This document shows, in pieces, positions 16,179 through 27,831 of a stretch of 64,000 bases of DNA. A program made the position numbers and the translations under genes. Source of the DNA: Streptomyces albiflavescens (GTDB taxonomy: Bacteria > Actinomycetota > Actinomycetes > Streptomycetales > Streptomycetaceae). The notes under the pieces are model-generated. The model had not been told where the DNA came from, ran no database searches, and saw only the letters and a program-made list of their open reading frames with translations. Within the stretch, counting starts at the first letter, position 1. Every line of letters starts with the position of its first letter. The stretch covers positions 62,001-126,000 of the forward strand of contig NZ_BMMM01000009.1 of the NCBI RefSeq assembly GCF_014645835.1. Direction: 5' to 3'.

Positions 16179-17705
16179 GTGGCCGTGACCGAGTCTGCGG
16201 TGGTGCCGGTGGGGGCGCCCGGGGTGTTCGAGGGGGCGCGGGAGGCTGTTCCTGGCGCTTCTGAAGGGGCGCGCGCGGCGCACGAGGGGATTCTGCGCCG
16301 CCAGTCGGCGCGTGAGTCGGCGGCGCGCACCTACGCGCGTGCCCTTCCGATCGTTCCGGTGCGGGCGCGCGGGCTGACGATCGAGGGCGCCGACGGGCGC
16401 CGCTATCTCGACTGCCTCTCGGGTGCCGGAACGCTGGCCCTCGGGCACAACCATCCAGTGGTCCTGGAGGCGATCAGAAAGGTCCTCGACTCGGGGGCGC
16501 CGCTGCACGTCCTCGACCTCGCCACGCCCGTGAAGGACGCCTTCACCACCGAGTTGTTCCGTACCCTGCCGCCCGGGTTCGCCGACCGCGCGCGGGTCCA
16601 GTTCTGCGGACCGGCCGGGACCGACGCCGTCGAGGCCGCGTTCAAGCTGGTGCGCGCGGCGACCGGACGCACAGGGATGCTCGCCTTCACCGGCGCGTAC
16701 CACGGGATGACCGCGGGGGCGCTCGAAGCATCCGGGGGCGCGACCGAGGTACGTGTCGCGCGCCTGCCGTATCCGCAGGACTTCCGCTGTCCGTTCGGTG
16801 TCGGCGGCGCGCGGGGCGCCGAACTCGGCGCGCGCTGGACCGAGACGGTGCTCGACGACAGCAAGTCCGGTGTGCCGCGTCCCGCCGGAATGATCCTCGA
16901 ACCCGTGCAGGGAGAGGGCGGGGTGATTCCCGCGCCCGACGCCTGGATGCGCCGGATGCGTGAGATCACCGCGGCACGTGACATCCCCCTGATCGCGGAC
17001 GAGATCCAGACCGGAGTCGGCCGGACCGGCACCTTCTGGGCCGTGGAACACAGCGGGATCACACCGGACGTGATGGTCCTGTCGAAGGCCATCGGCGGCA
17101 GCCTGCCGCTGGCCGTTGTCATCTACCGCGACGACCTGGACGTGTGGCAACCCGGCGCCCACGCCGGCACGTTCCGCGGCAACCAGCTCGCCATGGCCGC
17201 GGGGGCGGCGACCCTCGCGTACGTCCGCGAAAACAGTCTTGCCGAGCGTGCGCAGACGCTGGGTGCCCGGATGTTGGCCCAACTCCGCAAACTCGCCGAC
17301 GAGTTCCCCTGTGTCGGCGACGTACGCGGCCGAGGATTGATGATCGGCGTCGAACTCGTCGACCCCGAAGCGCCCCCGCATCCCGCGGCCGAGGGCCCCC
17401 GACCTGCCGCCCCCGAACTCGCCGCCGCCGTCCAACGAGAGTGCCTTCGCCGCGGCCTGATCGTGGAACTGGGCGGCCGCCAATCGAGCGTGGTGCGTCT
17501 CCTCCCTCCCCTGACCATCAGCGACGAACAGACAACCGCGGTGCTCGACCGGCTGGCGGACGCGGTGGGGGCAGTGGCCGGTGGGGACTTGGGACGTGGC
17601 GGAAATGAGCCTCGTGTCGGTGAGCCTCGCCGTGCCGATGGGGGTCGCGGTGAGGGCGAGCTTCACGGCGACGGACGGGAGCCGGGGCGCCGGCGGACGC
17701 CGTAG
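16179..17705 (+). CDS. Class III aminotransferase, diaminobutyrate-2-oxoglutarate type
   Basis: A 508-residue PLP enzyme of the EctB/DABA aminotransferase group, expected to make L-2,4-diaminobutyrate from aspartate semialdehyde and glutamate. Visible motifs: SGAGTLALGHNHP, FTGAYHGMTAGALE, EPVQGEGGVIPAPD, ADEIQTGVGRTG and the PLP lysine in VLSKAIGGSLP. The C-terminal 40 residues are Gly/Arg-rich and look unconserved. The start is GTG 16179, chosen because GGGAGG lies 10 bp upstream. It is the first gene of the siderophore locus; in related NIS pathways this enzyme provides the diamine backbone. No ectoine genes are nearby. Confidence 0.88.
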   Translation: MAVTESAVVPVGAPGVFEGAREAVPGASEGARAAHEGILRRQSARESAARTYARALPIVPVRARGLTIEGADGRRYLDCLSGAGTLALGHNHPVVLEAIRKVLDSGAPLHVLDLATPVKDAFTTELFRTLPPGFADRARVQFCGPAGTDAVEAAFKLVRAATGRTGMLAFTGAYHGMTAGALEASGGATEVRVARLPYPQDFRCPFGVGGARGAELGARWTETVLDDSKSGVPRPAGMILEPVQGEGGVIPAPDAWMRRMREITAARDIPLIADEIQTGVGRTGTFWAVEHSGITPDVMVLSKAIGGSLPLAVVIYRDDLDVWQPGAHAGTFRGNQLAMAAGAATLAYVRENSLAERAQTLGARMLAQLRKLADEFPCVGDVRGRGLMIGVELVDPEAPPHPAAEGPRPAAPELAAAVQRECLRRGLIVELGGRQSSVVRLLPPLTISDEQTTAVLDRLADAVGAVAGGDLGRGGNEPRVGEPRRADGGRGEGELHGDGREPGRRRTP

Positions 17706-18036
17706 TGCCGGAGGGCCGGTCGGTGAGCGCCGCGCTGAAGGGCGTCAGGCGGGTGTCGGCTCCGGAAGTCCGGCGCACGGCCTCGGGCCGCGGGGCCCTT
17801 GCCTTCACCCAGCGGAGACCGCCCGGTCAGGCACATCCGACGTGAGCCGCATTCGCCCGCTCGGCTCCAGCCCGGTCGACACCCTCTCACGCATGGGGGT
17901 CAAGCCCTTACATACAGTCAACGACCCCTATCCGAAGCATCCCGCTCCCACCCGAATCAACCAGGAACGCCGAAGGCCCCACGTACCGACCCGGTTCGTC
18001 CCCGCACGAGCCGGAACGACCCCACAAGGAACTCCC
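17706..18036. other. 331-bp spacer within the siderophore locus
   Basis: No gene is supported here. I looked for an IdeR/DmdR iron box (TTAGGTTAGGCTAACCTAA type) and saw none. The only AT-richer stretch is around 17907-17925 (ccttacatacagtcaacgac), possibly part of a promoter for the downstream genes. Confidence 0.5.
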
Positions 18037-20148
18037 GTGAACGCCACTCCCGCACCCGACGGCCGACCCCACATCCACGAGCGAGCGGCCCGTGGCACGC
18101 AGACCCCGCTCGTGTCGGGGGCCGAATCGGTCCCACGGCAGAAGGAAGGGGCCCGGGAGTCAGAGCGGCTGCGCGGCGCCACTGCCGACCTGCTGGAACA
18201 CCCCGATCCGCAGACCGCAGCCCAGGCGGCGGCCGTGGAGAACCTGCTGCGCTGCTGGGTACGGGAGAACAACCTGCCCGTCCCCGACGACGGCACCCTC
18301 CGCATCCTCCTTCCCGCCAGCGGCATGACCCTCCTGGCCCGCGTGCACTACTGGTCCGCCACCGGCTGGCACCGCTTCGGCCTGCCCTACCTCGCCGATG
18401 GCCCGGACGAGGCGCCGCCCGCCGACGCGGTCACGGTGGCGGCGCTGCTCTCACGGCAAACGGCGACCGGCAGCTCGACAGCCGCGCATGGCGACTCGGC
18501 TCTCTCCGCTGTCGACCAGGGTCCCAGCACCGTCGGCCTGGCTCCCCCCACCGCTCACACGACGCCCAGCACCGTCGACCCGGTGGCCACCACGTCCCGC
18601 GCAACCGGGCCCAGCGGAACGCTCCTCGACGCCGCCGCGATGCGCCCCGAACCTCCGATGGCCCCGCACAGCCCGGCCGGTGACGGCTCCGACCTCGTCG
18701 GGCGCGTCGCCGACTCCGTACGGCGCACCGCCGTGTTCATCCGCGATCGCAGGGAACACCCCGCCGACGAGCCCGACCTCTTTCTCGCCGCCGAGCAGGC
18801 CCTGCTGCTGGGCCACCCGCTGCATCCCACACCTAAGGGCCGCGAGGGACTCTCCGAGGCCGAAGCCCGCCTGTACTCACCCGAGTTGCGCGGCTCCTTC
18901 CCCCTGCACTGGATGGCGGTCGCACCCTCGGTGCTGGCAGCCGACTCGGCGTGGACGGAGCGCGGCCGTCCTGTCGCGGCGGAGCAGCTCACCGCACGGC
19001 TGGCCGACGCGGTGCTGTCGCTGCCCGAGGGCTATGCCGCCCTGCCGCTGCACCCCTGGCAGATGCGCGAGGTGCGCCACCGTCGGGAGGCCGCGGCCCT
19101 GATGGATGCCGGGCTGCTCCAGGACCTCGGCCCACAGGGCTCCCCGTGGCACCCCACCTCCTCGGTCCGCACCGTCTACCGCTCCGGTGCCCCCGCGATG
19201 CTCAAGCTCTCGCTGGGCCTGCGTATCACCAACTCCCGGCGTGAGAACCTCCGCAAGGAACTCCACCGTGGTGTGGAGGTCCACCGTCTGCTGCGCAGCG
19301 GCCTGTTCAAACAGTGGCAGGCCGTCCACCCGGGCTTCGACATCGTCCGCGACCCGGCCTGGCTCGCTGTCGACGGCCCGGACGGCAGCCCTCTGACCGG
19401 GCTCGACGTGATGATTCGTCACAACCCGTTCAGCCCGACGGACGACGCCGGTTGTGTGGCCGGACTGGTCTCGCCCCGGCCGCACGCCCAACCCGGCGCA
19501 CGGAACCCCGCAAACGGCCGGCCCCTCATGCGGTCCCGGCTCACCGAGATCGTCACAGGTCTCGCCGGACGCACCGGCCGCTCACGCGGCGCGGTCGCCA
19601 CCGAGTGGTTCCTGCGTTATCTGGAGCAGGTCGTACGCCCCGTGCTCTGGCTGGACAGCGAGGCGGGCATCGCTCTGGAAGCGCACCAGCAGAACACCCT
19701 GCTTCTGCTGGACGCCGAGGGCTGGCCGAAGGGTGGCCGCTACCGCGACAACCAGGGCTACTACTTCCGCGAGTCACGGCGCGCGGAACTCGACGCGCGG
19801 CTGCCCGGCATCGGCCAACACAGCGACACCTTCGTCTCCGACGAGGTCACCGACGAACGCTTCGCCTACTACCTGGCCATCAACAACGTGCTCGGCCTCG
19901 TCGGCGCGTTCGGCTCCCAACGCCTGGCCGACGAACGGCTGTTGCTCGCCGCCTTCCGCCGCTTCCTCGTCGATGTGGCCACCGGCCCGGCTCAATTGCG
20001 TACGTCTCTGCCCGCCCACCTGCTCGAATCACCCGTCCTGCGGTGCAAGGCCAACCTGCTGACCCGGCTGCACGGCCTCGACGAACTCGTCGGTCCCGTG
20101 GACACCCAGTCCGTCTACGTCACCATCTCCAACCCCCTTCATTCCTGA
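18037..20148 (+). CDS. IucA/IucC family NIS synthetase 1
   Basis: A 703-residue NRPS-independent siderophore synthetase, which adenylates a carboxylate (usually citrate or a derivative) and condenses it with an amine. Family motifs include PLHPWQMREVRHR, KLSLGLRITNSRREN, DVMIRHNPF, EAHQQNTLLLL and RYRDNQGYYFRES, ending in a FhuF-like C-terminal domain. The family norm is about 580-620 residues; the excess is a Ser/Thr/Pro/Ala-rich insert at about residues 135-210. The start is GTG 18037 with AAGGA 6 bp upstream. A GNAT gene follows after 39 bp, indicating an operon. Which carboxylate is activated cannot be read from the sequence. Confidence 0.88.
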   Translation: MNATPAPDGRPHIHERAARGTQTPLVSGAESVPRQKEGARESERLRGATADLLEHPDPQTAAQAAAVENLLRCWVRENNLPVPDDGTLRILLPASGMTLLARVHYWSATGWHRFGLPYLADGPDEAPPADAVTVAALLSRQTATGSSTAAHGDSALSAVDQGPSTVGLAPPTAHTTPSTVDPVATTSRATGPSGTLLDAAAMRPEPPMAPHSPAGDGSDLVGRVADSVRRTAVFIRDRREHPADEPDLFLAAEQALLLGHPLHPTPKGREGLSEAEARLYSPELRGSFPLHWMAVAPSVLAADSAWTERGRPVAAEQLTARLADAVLSLPEGYAALPLHPWQMREVRHRREAAALMDAGLLQDLGPQGSPWHPTSSVRTVYRSGAPAMLKLSLGLRITNSRRENLRKELHRGVEVHRLLRSGLFKQWQAVHPGFDIVRDPAWLAVDGPDGSPLTGLDVMIRHNPFSPTDDAGCVAGLVSPRPHAQPGARNPANGRPLMRSRLTEIVTGLAGRTGRSRGAVATEWFLRYLEQVVRPVLWLDSEAGIALEAHQQNTLLLLDAEGWPKGGRYRDNQGYYFRESRRAELDARLPGIGQHSDTFVSDEVTDERFAYYLAINNVLGLVGAFGSQRLADERLLLAAFRRFLVDVATGPAQLRTSLPAHLLESPVLRCKANLLTRLHGLDELVGPVDTQSVYVTISNPLHS

Positions 20149-20187
20149 GGAACATGACCCACCCCGTCTCCTGAGAGGAGCGTCGCC

Positions 20188-21099
20188 GTGCCTCCCACCG
20201 ATGCGAGCACCGACGCCGGTACCGCCCCCGCCACCGAACTCGCCACCGACACGGGGCCCTGCTCGGGTCCCGGTTCGGGTTCCGGCACGAGCACCGACGG
20301 CGAGGACACCCTTGACCTGCGCCTCCCCGACGAGCTCATCGCGCTTTTCGCCGGGGAAGCCGGGACACGCGGCGGGACGACCGGTGACGCCACGCGGGAG
20401 GACGTGATCGACGCCCTGGGAGGAGACGTGATCGACGCCCCGGGAGGGGACGTGGGTGACGCCTCGGGAGGGGGCACGGGAGAGCGTCGGCACGTGGCGG
20501 AGAACCCCACCGTCGCTCCGGCCGACGACGACCTGCTCGACCGCGTCGGTGGCTGGGGGCCCACCGCTACGCCCGTCGGTGTCTTCCACCTCGTCCCCGT
20601 ACGCATCGAACGCGATCTCCCGCTCATCGCTCGCTGGATGAACGACCCTGCCGTCGCGGCGTTCTGGGAGTTGGCGGGGCCCGAGTCCGTGGCAGAGGAG
20701 CATCTGTGCCGCCAGCTCGACGGGGACGGCCGGAGTGTCCCGTGCCTCGGAGTGCTGGACGGCACGCCGATGAGCTATTGGGAGATCTACCGCGCGGATC
20801 TCGATCTCCTGGCTCGCCACTACCCCGCCCGACCGCACGACACCGGAATTCACCTCCTCATCGGCGGTGTCGCCAACCGCGGGCGTGGCCTCGGCTCCAC
20901 CCTGCTCAGAGCTGTCGCCGACCAGGTACTGGACAAGCGCCCGTCATGCGCTCGCGTCGTCGCGGAACCCGACCTTCGCAACACCCCCTCCGTCTCCGCC
21001 TTTCTGAGCGCCGGCTTCCGGTTCTCCGCCGAGGTCGATCTGCCCGACAAGCGGGCAGCCCTCATGGTCCGAGACCGGGCCCTGCGCGATCTGTTGTAG
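20188..21099 (+). CDS. GNAT siderophore acetyltransferase (IucB/AlcB-like)
   Basis: A 303-residue protein. Residues 1-110 are low-complexity (Thr/Gly/Asp-rich) and include three 8-residue repeats (DVIDALGG type). Residues 125-303 form a GNAT domain with LPLIARWMNDPAVAAFWEL, MSYWEIYRADLD and GIHLLIGGVANRGRGLGSTL, the last containing the acetyl-CoA-binding R-G-x-G-x-G signature. This matches the acyl-CoA N-acyltransferases that acylate hydroxylamine or amine groups in aerobactin-type siderophores. GAGAGGAG lies 7 bp before the GTG start. It sits between the two NIS synthetases. Confidence 0.85.
   Translation: MPPTDASTDAGTAPATELATDTGPCSGPGSGSGTSTDGEDTLDLRLPDELIALFAGEAGTRGGTTGDATREDVIDALGGDVIDAPGGDVGDASGGGTGERRHVAENPTVAPADDDLLDRVGGWGPTATPVGVFHLVPVRIERDLPLIARWMNDPAVAAFWELAGPESVAEEHLCRQLDGDGRSVPCLGVLDGTPMSYWEIYRADLDLLARHYPARPHDTGIHLLIGGVANRGRGLGSTLLRAVADQVLDKRPSCARVVAEPDLRNTPSVSAFLSAGFRFSAEVDLPDKRAALMVRDRALRDLL
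20401..20472 (+). repeat. 24-bp minisatellite, three units, in the GNAT gene
   Basis: Three consecutive 24-bp units at 20401, 20425 and 20449, each beginning gacgtg and ending gggagg plus a or g. They encode DVIDALGG, DVIDAPGG and DVGDASGG in frame in the unconserved N-terminal part. Confidence 0.9.
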
Positions 21100-21156
21100 C
21101 GCTGTCACTCTTGGTACACCGCTCGTCCCGATCCGGTTCCCTGTCGAGGAGTCCCC

Positions 21157-23136
<1,980 letters not shown>

Positions 23137-23224
23137 TCACGCGGCCGGTACTCGTCTTGATCACGCCCGTCGCCCCCACCTTGATCGCCCGATTGTCGGT
23201 GGCGCCCCGTAGGGTGGCAGCGCT

Positions 23225-25201
23225 ATGACAAAGCCCTCACTCCCCGAACTCCTGCATGCCGCTGTCACCGCCGTCGGCGGCACGGAGCGCCCTGGCCAGG
23301 TGACCATGGCCGAAGCCGTCGCGGACGCCATCGACGACAGCTCCCACCTGCTGGTCCAGGCGGGCACCGGCACCGGAAAGTCGCTCGGATACCTGGTGCC
23401 CGCGCTCGCGCACGGGGAGCGCGTGGTCGTGGCGACCGCGACCCTGGCGCTGCAGCGCCAGCTCGTCGAGCGTGACCTGCCGCGCACTGTCGACGCGCTG
23501 CATCCGCTGCTGCGCCGCCGCCCCGAGTTCGCGATGCTGAAGGGCCGGTCGAACTATCTGTGCCTGCACCGCCTGCACGAGGGCGTGCCGCAGGACGAGG
23601 AGGAGGGCCTCTTCGATCAGTTCGAGGCGGCCGCGCCGACCAGCAAGCTGGGCAAGGACCTGCTGCGGCTGCGGGACTGGTCGGACGAGACCGAGACCGG
23701 CGACCGCGACGACCTCACGCCCGGCGTCTCCGACCGTGCCTGGGCCCAGGTGTCCGTGTCGTCCCGGGAGTGCGTCGGGGCCACCAAATGCGCCTACGGG
23801 GCGGAGTGCTTCGCCGAGATGGCCCGCGAGCGCGCCAAGCTTGCCGAGGTCGTCGTCACCAACCACGCGCTGCTCGCGATCGACGCCATCGAGGGCGCGC
23901 CGGTCCTTCCGCAGCACGAAGTGCTGATCGTCGACGAGGCCCACGAACTGGTCTCCCGGGTCACCGGCGTCGCGACCGGCGAACTCACCCCGGGCCAGGT
24001 CAACCGCGCCGTCCGCCGCGCCGCGAAGCTCGTCAACGAGAAGGCCGCCGACCAGCTTCAGACCGCCGCCGAGGGCTTCGAGCGCCTCATGGAGCTGGCG
24101 CTGCCGGGGCGCCTGGAGGAGATCCCCGAGGACCTCGGGTATGCCTTGATGGCGCTGCGCGACGCCGCTCGTACGGTGATCTCGGCGCTCGGCTCCACGC
24201 GCGACAAGTCCGTCCAGGACGAGGACGCGGTACGCAAGCAGGCCCTGGCCTCCGTGGAGACCGTGCACGACGTGGCGGAGCGCATCACCAACGGCTCCGA
24301 GTGGGACGTCGTCTGGTACGAGCGCCACGACCGCTTCGGCGCATCGCTCCGCGTCGCTCCCATGAACGTGTCCGGACTCCTCAGGGAGAAGCTTTTCGCC
24401 GACCGCTCCGTCGTCCTGACCTCCGCGACGCTGAAGCTCGGGGGCGACTTCAACGGTGTGGGAGCATCGCTGGGGCTCGCGCCCGAGGGTACGGAGGGCG
24501 AGGATCTCCCGCAGTGGAAGGGCGTCGATGTCGGTTCGCCCTTCGACTACCCGAAGCAGGGCATTCTCTACGTCGCCAAGCACCTGTCGCGCCCAGCGCG
24601 GGACGGCGACCGCGGGGACATGCTGGACGAGCTCACCGAGCTGATCCGGGCTGCCGGTGGGCGCACGCTGGGACTGTTCTCCTCGATGCGGGCCGCTCAG
24701 CTCGCGGCTGAGGAGCTGCGCACGCGCATCCCCGAGTACCCGATCCTGCTGCAGGGCGAGGAGACGCTCGGCGAGCTGATCAAGAACTTTGCGGCCGATC
24801 CCAAGACCTGCCTCTTCGGCACACTCTCGCTCTGGCAGGGCGTGGACGTCCCGGGCCCCAGCTGCCAGCTGGTCGTCATGGACAAGATCCCCTTCCCACG
24901 CCCCGACGACCCACTGATGAGCGCCCGCCAGAAGGCGGTCGAGGACAACGGCGGCAACGGCTTCATGGCGGTCGCCGCCACCCACGCCGCCCTCTTGATG
25001 GCCCAGGGCGCCGGCCGCCTCGTACGAGCCTCGGGTGACCGGGGCGTGGTCGCCGTACTCGACCAGCGTCTGGCCACTGCCCGCTATGGCAGCTACCTCA
25101 AGGCCTCACTGCCCGAGTTCTGGTACACGACGGACCGCAATCAGGTCCGCAGGTCACTCGCGGCGATCGATGAGGCGGCGAGGAAGACGGAGGAGGCGTA
25201 G
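23225..25201 (+). CDS. DinG/XPD-family ATP-dependent DNA helicase
   Basis: A 658-residue superfamily 2 helicase. Motif I is GTGTGKS (47-53), motif II is DEAH near residue 237, and motif VI is QGAGRLVRASGDRG near the C-terminus. Four Cys in NYLCLH, SRECVGATKCAYGAECF are placed as in the iron-sulphur cluster domain of XPD/DinG proteins. A role in unwinding R-loops or damage-induced structures is known for the family. No SOS box is seen in its promoter, although lexA is the convergent neighbour. A possible -10 (TAGGGT, 23210-23215) is 9 nt before the ATG. Confidence 0.92.
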   Translation: MTKPSLPELLHAAVTAVGGTERPGQVTMAEAVADAIDDSSHLLVQAGTGTGKSLGYLVPALAHGERVVVATATLALQRQLVERDLPRTVDALHPLLRRRPEFAMLKGRSNYLCLHRLHEGVPQDEEEGLFDQFEAAAPTSKLGKDLLRLRDWSDETETGDRDDLTPGVSDRAWAQVSVSSRECVGATKCAYGAECFAEMARERAKLAEVVVTNHALLAIDAIEGAPVLPQHEVLIVDEAHELVSRVTGVATGELTPGQVNRAVRRAAKLVNEKAADQLQTAAEGFERLMELALPGRLEEIPEDLGYALMALRDAARTVISALGSTRDKSVQDEDAVRKQALASVETVHDVAERITNGSEWDVVWYERHDRFGASLRVAPMNVSGLLREKLFADRSVVLTSATLKLGGDFNGVGASLGLAPEGTEGEDLPQWKGVDVGSPFDYPKQGILYVAKHLSRPARDGDRGDMLDELTELIRAAGGRTLGLFSSMRAAQLAAEELRTRIPEYPILLQGEETLGELIKNFAADPKTCLFGTLSLWQGVDVPGPSCQLVVMDKIPFPRPDDPLMSARQKAVEDNGGNGFMAVAATHAALLMAQGAGRLVRASGDRGVVAVLDQRLATARYGSYLKASLPEFWYTTDRNQVRRSLAAIDEAARKTEEA

Positions 25202-25821
25202 CGCCTGGGCGGCGGCCCCGCGGGGGTGGATCGGCCTGGCCCAGAGTGCGCCGGCCACGTTCGCCCGCGGTGCGGCGTCAGTCGTGCGCGGGCCGGGAGC
25301 GAGGTGTCGTGCCCGGGCGACCCGGGCAGGCGCTCCGCAAGCAGGGCGTCCGACCCGTCGTGTTCATCCGTTTCGGCGCGCGCCCAGGTCTGCTCCTTCG
25401 GAGCGCGCCGCCCATTCGGCGGGCGAGCCCCGCAGTCCTCCGCAGGACGGCCCAGCGTGCGCTCACATCGGGCGAGCGGCATGCCAATCGGCGGGGGTTG
25501 CCGGTCACTTCCGTCGACCGGGGAAGCCAGCGTGTTCCCGAACCGGTCACCGGAGTCCGAGATCCCCGACCCGGGAATCGCACCCCCACACAAGGCCCCC
25601 ATCGTGTGGAGCGCACCCCACGCAGAGCCGTTGCTCCAAGAAGCGCACCCCATACCCAAGGCCCCAGCCCAGGAAGCGCACCCCTTCGCAAAACCCCAGC
25701 CGAGCAACCCCATATCCCCGCCAAGGCCCCTGGCCAGAAAAACGCAGGGCCCCGGAACCGGCGCAGTTGGTCCCGGGGCCCGGTCAGGGGCGGGGCGGCG
25801 TGTCCCGCCCTTCGCAGGTGG
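25202..25821. other. 620-bp spacer between helicase gene and lexA, with a weak 33-bp periodicity
   Basis: No gene is supported; the open frames here are G+C artefacts with no conserved feature. The motif gcgcacccc recurs at 25611, 25643 and 25676 (spacing 32 and 33 bp) within partly similar units containing ggcccc and ccagcc. The rest shows nothing but the terminator at its lexA end. Confidence 0.6.
25747..25781. terminator. Bidirectional terminator between helicase gene and lexA
   Basis: gggccccgg and ccggggccc pair perfectly and the stem extends with one mismatch. It lies 41 bp beyond the lexA stop codon on the minus strand and can also stop the convergent helicase transcript. Confidence 0.75.
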
Positions 25822-26598
25822 TCAGACCCGCCGCAGCACTGCCACGACCTTGCCGAGGATGGTCGCCTCATCGCCGGGGATCGGCTGGTACGCGGAGTTG
25901 TGCGGCAGCAGCCACACGTGCCCGTCCTCGCGCTTGAAGCGCTTCACCGTGGCTTCGCCGTCGAGCATCGCGGCCACGATGTCGCCGTTCTCCGCGACCG
26001 GCTGGCGGCGGACCGTCACCCAGTCTCCGTCGCAGATGGCGGCTTCGATCATCGAGTCGCCGACGACCTTGAGGACGAACAGCTCGCCGTCACCGACCAG
26101 CTGGCGGGGGAGGGGGAAGACGTCCTCGACCGACTCCTCGGCGAGGATCGGGCCTCCGGCGGCGATCCGGCCGACCAGCGGGACGTACGACGCGGCCGGC
26201 TTGCCCGCCGTGTCGGTGGGCTGCACCGAGGACTGGTCGGAGCCCCGGACCTCGTACGCGCGCGGGCGGTGCGGGTCGCGGCGCAGGAAGCCCTTGCGCT
26301 CCAGCGCCATCAGCTGATGCGCGACCGAGGAGGTGCTGGAGAGGCCGACCGCCTGTCCGATCTCCCGCATCGACGGTGGGTAGCCGCGTCGCTGCACCGA
26401 GTCCCTGATCACCTCGATCACCCGGCGCTGCCGGTCCGTGAGCCCGGAGCTGTCCGCCCGGATGCCTGGAGGTCGGCCCGGCAGGGAGCGCTTGGGTCCC
26501 TCATGATTCACGGCTTCGTTCATCGCATGCACCGGCTCGAGTCGGCCCTGGGAGCGGTCCTGGGCAGTGATGGTGGCACTGTCTGCGGTGGTGGTCAC
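25822..26598 (-). CDS. lexA: SOS repressor LexA
   Basis: A 258-residue repressor-protease. The winged helix has [23 protein letters not shown]. The self-cleavage Ala-Gly bond lies in [14 protein letters not shown], with catalytic Ser in [14 protein letters not shown] and Lys in [11 protein letters not shown]. The N-terminal extension of about 55 residues before the HTH is usual for Streptomyces. The start is GTG at 26598, preceded by GAGAGGGG with 5-bp spacing; an upstream extension of the frame lacks these signals. An SOS box 61 bp upstream indicates autorepression, relieved by RecA filaments on DNA damage. Confidence 0.96.
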   Translation of the reverse strand: MTTTADSATITAQDRSQGRLEPVHAMNEAVNHEGPKRSLPGRPPGIRADSSGLTDRQRRVIEVIRDSVQRRGYPPSMREIGQAVGLSSTSSVAHQLMALERKGFLRRDPHRPRAYEVRGSDQSSVQPTDTAGKPAASYVPLVGRIAAGGPILAEESVEDVFPLPRQLVGDGELFVLKVVGDSMIEAAICDGDWVTVRRQPVAENGDIVAAMLDGEATVKRFKREDGHVWLLPHNSAYQPIPGDEATILGKVVAVLRRV

Positions 26599-26658
26599 GT
26601 CGGCCCCTCTCGATGGTCTCCCTGCTGGACAACGGTAGTTGCTTTCGAAAGGTTGCGC

Positions 26659-26672
26659 CAAACACACGTTCG
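26659..26672 (-). promoter_or_regulatory. LexA-binding SOS box upstream of lexA
   Basis: On the minus strand it reads CGAACGTGTGTTTG, matching the Gram-positive SOS consensus CGAACNNNNGTTYG. It is placed correctly for lexA autoregulation. Confidence 0.88.
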
Positions 26673-26962
26673 AGTGAAAAAACGCGGATTGCCTGCCGTG
26701 ATCATGTGTCTGGGTGTATGGCTAACGCTGCACCTGGCGGACAAAGGGGCGTATTGCTGTACTCTTCACCGCCGGAGCGATGACCGTGCCGACAGATGTG
26801 GGCCGCGACCCAGTCTGCCATCCGGCACCCGGTCAACCGGGTACCGACCCCCCAATCTGCACGGCCACCACGGTATCTCCGTGTGTCGGGGATCGGTATG
26901 GCCGTGCGGCACATGCCAATACGTGTGCGACACGCGCTTCGTGGGTCAATTTTCGCGCCGAT
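26673..26962. other. Divergent lexA-nrdR intergenic region, central part
   Basis: Nearly 300 bp without a gene. It contains a 6-bp hairpin (acccgg-tcaa-ccgggt, 26827-26842) and some AT-richer stretches near 26675-26695. No B12 riboswitch box is seen. Confidence 0.5.
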
Positions 26963-27010
26963 CCCCACATCTAGTGGTTGGATTGCAACAGCAGCCCAAG
27001 TGTTGTGGTC
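26963..27010 (+). promoter_or_regulatory. Pair of NrdR boxes upstream of nrdR-nrdJ
   Basis: Box 1 is ccccacatctagtggt (26963-26978) and box 2 is cccaagtgttgtggtc (26995-27010). Box 1 has the clear CCAC...GTGG dyad; box 2 is more degenerate. The centres are 32 bp apart, the usual three-turn spacing of NrdR box pairs. This supports autoregulation of the operon by NrdR in response to the dATP/ATP ratio. Confidence 0.72.
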
Positions 27011-27117
27011 CCCCGGGTCTTCGGGCCTCCGGCCATCGCCTATGCTTGGGGCTGCTTCGAGGGGCCCAAGGGGTCTCGCGAGGCCTATGAGTCGTGCTGT
27101 GAAGGAGGGTTGGAGCC

Positions 27118-27681
27118 ATGCACTGCCCCTTCTGCAGGCACCCCGACAGCCGCGTCGTCGACAGTCGTACGACCGATGACGGCACGTCGATCCGCAGGCG
27201 CCGCCAGTGCCCCGACTGCTCCCGTCGTTTCACGACCGTGGAGACGTGCTCGCTGATGGTGGTCAAGCGCTCCGGCGTGACCGAGCCCTTCAGCCGTGCC
27301 AAGGTCATCAACGGCGTGCGCAAGGCGTGCCAGGGGCGGCCTGTCACCGAGGACGCACTCGCCCAGCTCGGCCAGCGGGTCGAGGAGGCGGTGCGGGCCA
27401 CCGGAAGCGCCGAACTGACCACCCATGACGTGGGGCTGGCCATACTCGGCCCGTTGCAGGAACTCGACCTCGTCGCCTATCTGCGGTTCGCGTCCGTCTA
27501 TCGGGCGTTCGACTCGCTCGAGGACTTCGAGGCCGCCATCGCGGAACTCAGGGAAGAGACGAGGCAGCGGCCCACCGCGGACGAGGCGGACGACGAAGAC
27601 GCCGCCGCGGAGCGCCCGGAAAGTGACCGCGGGTCCGGAGAGACCGTCCAGGTCCCCGTGCCCGCCAGCGCCGCCGACTGA
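27118..27681 (+). CDS. nrdR: Transcriptional repressor NrdR
   Basis: A 187-residue repressor of ribonucleotide reductase genes. The zinc ribbon uses C3, C6, C31 and C34 (CPFC and CPDC), and the ATP-cone domain follows with [16 protein letters not shown] and the [19 protein letters not shown] region. The last 35 residues are an acidic, disordered tail. GAAGGAGGGTT gives a good ribosome binding site. nrdJ lies 150 bp downstream on the same strand, and the paired boxes upstream would be the repressor's own sites. Confidence 0.96.
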   Translation: MHCPFCRHPDSRVVDSRTTDDGTSIRRRRQCPDCSRRFTTVETCSLMVVKRSGVTEPFSRAKVINGVRKACQGRPVTEDALAQLGQRVEEAVRATGSAELTTHDVGLAILGPLQELDLVAYLRFASVYRAFDSLEDFEAAIAELREETRQRPTADEADDEDAAAERPESDRGSGETVQVPVPASAAD

Positions 27682-27831
27682 GGGGAAGGCCGACTCGAGT
27701 CGGCTCATCGGCGGCGACCACAGACCTGCTGCGGGCGGTCGCGCACACGACGCGCGCAGCACCAGACACACACCGTGCCACGGGAAGAACGAGGCACTTC
27801 AGGGCGTTTTAGCCCGATACAGGGAGGCGGC

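Noticed and set aside
16179-17705. Ectoine biosynthesis (ectB)
   Set aside because: The aminotransferase resembles EctB, but no ectA, ectC or ectD adjoins it and the neighbours are NIS synthetases.
25141-25713. A Gly/Trp-rich minus-strand protein between the helicase gene and lexA
   Set aside because: The repeats that shape it are nucleotide-level repeats, and it overlaps the end of the helicase gene on the other strand.
26673-27117. Adenosylcobalamin riboswitch upstream of nrdR-nrdJ
   Set aside because: No B12-box sequence or matching fold was seen; paired NrdR boxes explain the region better.
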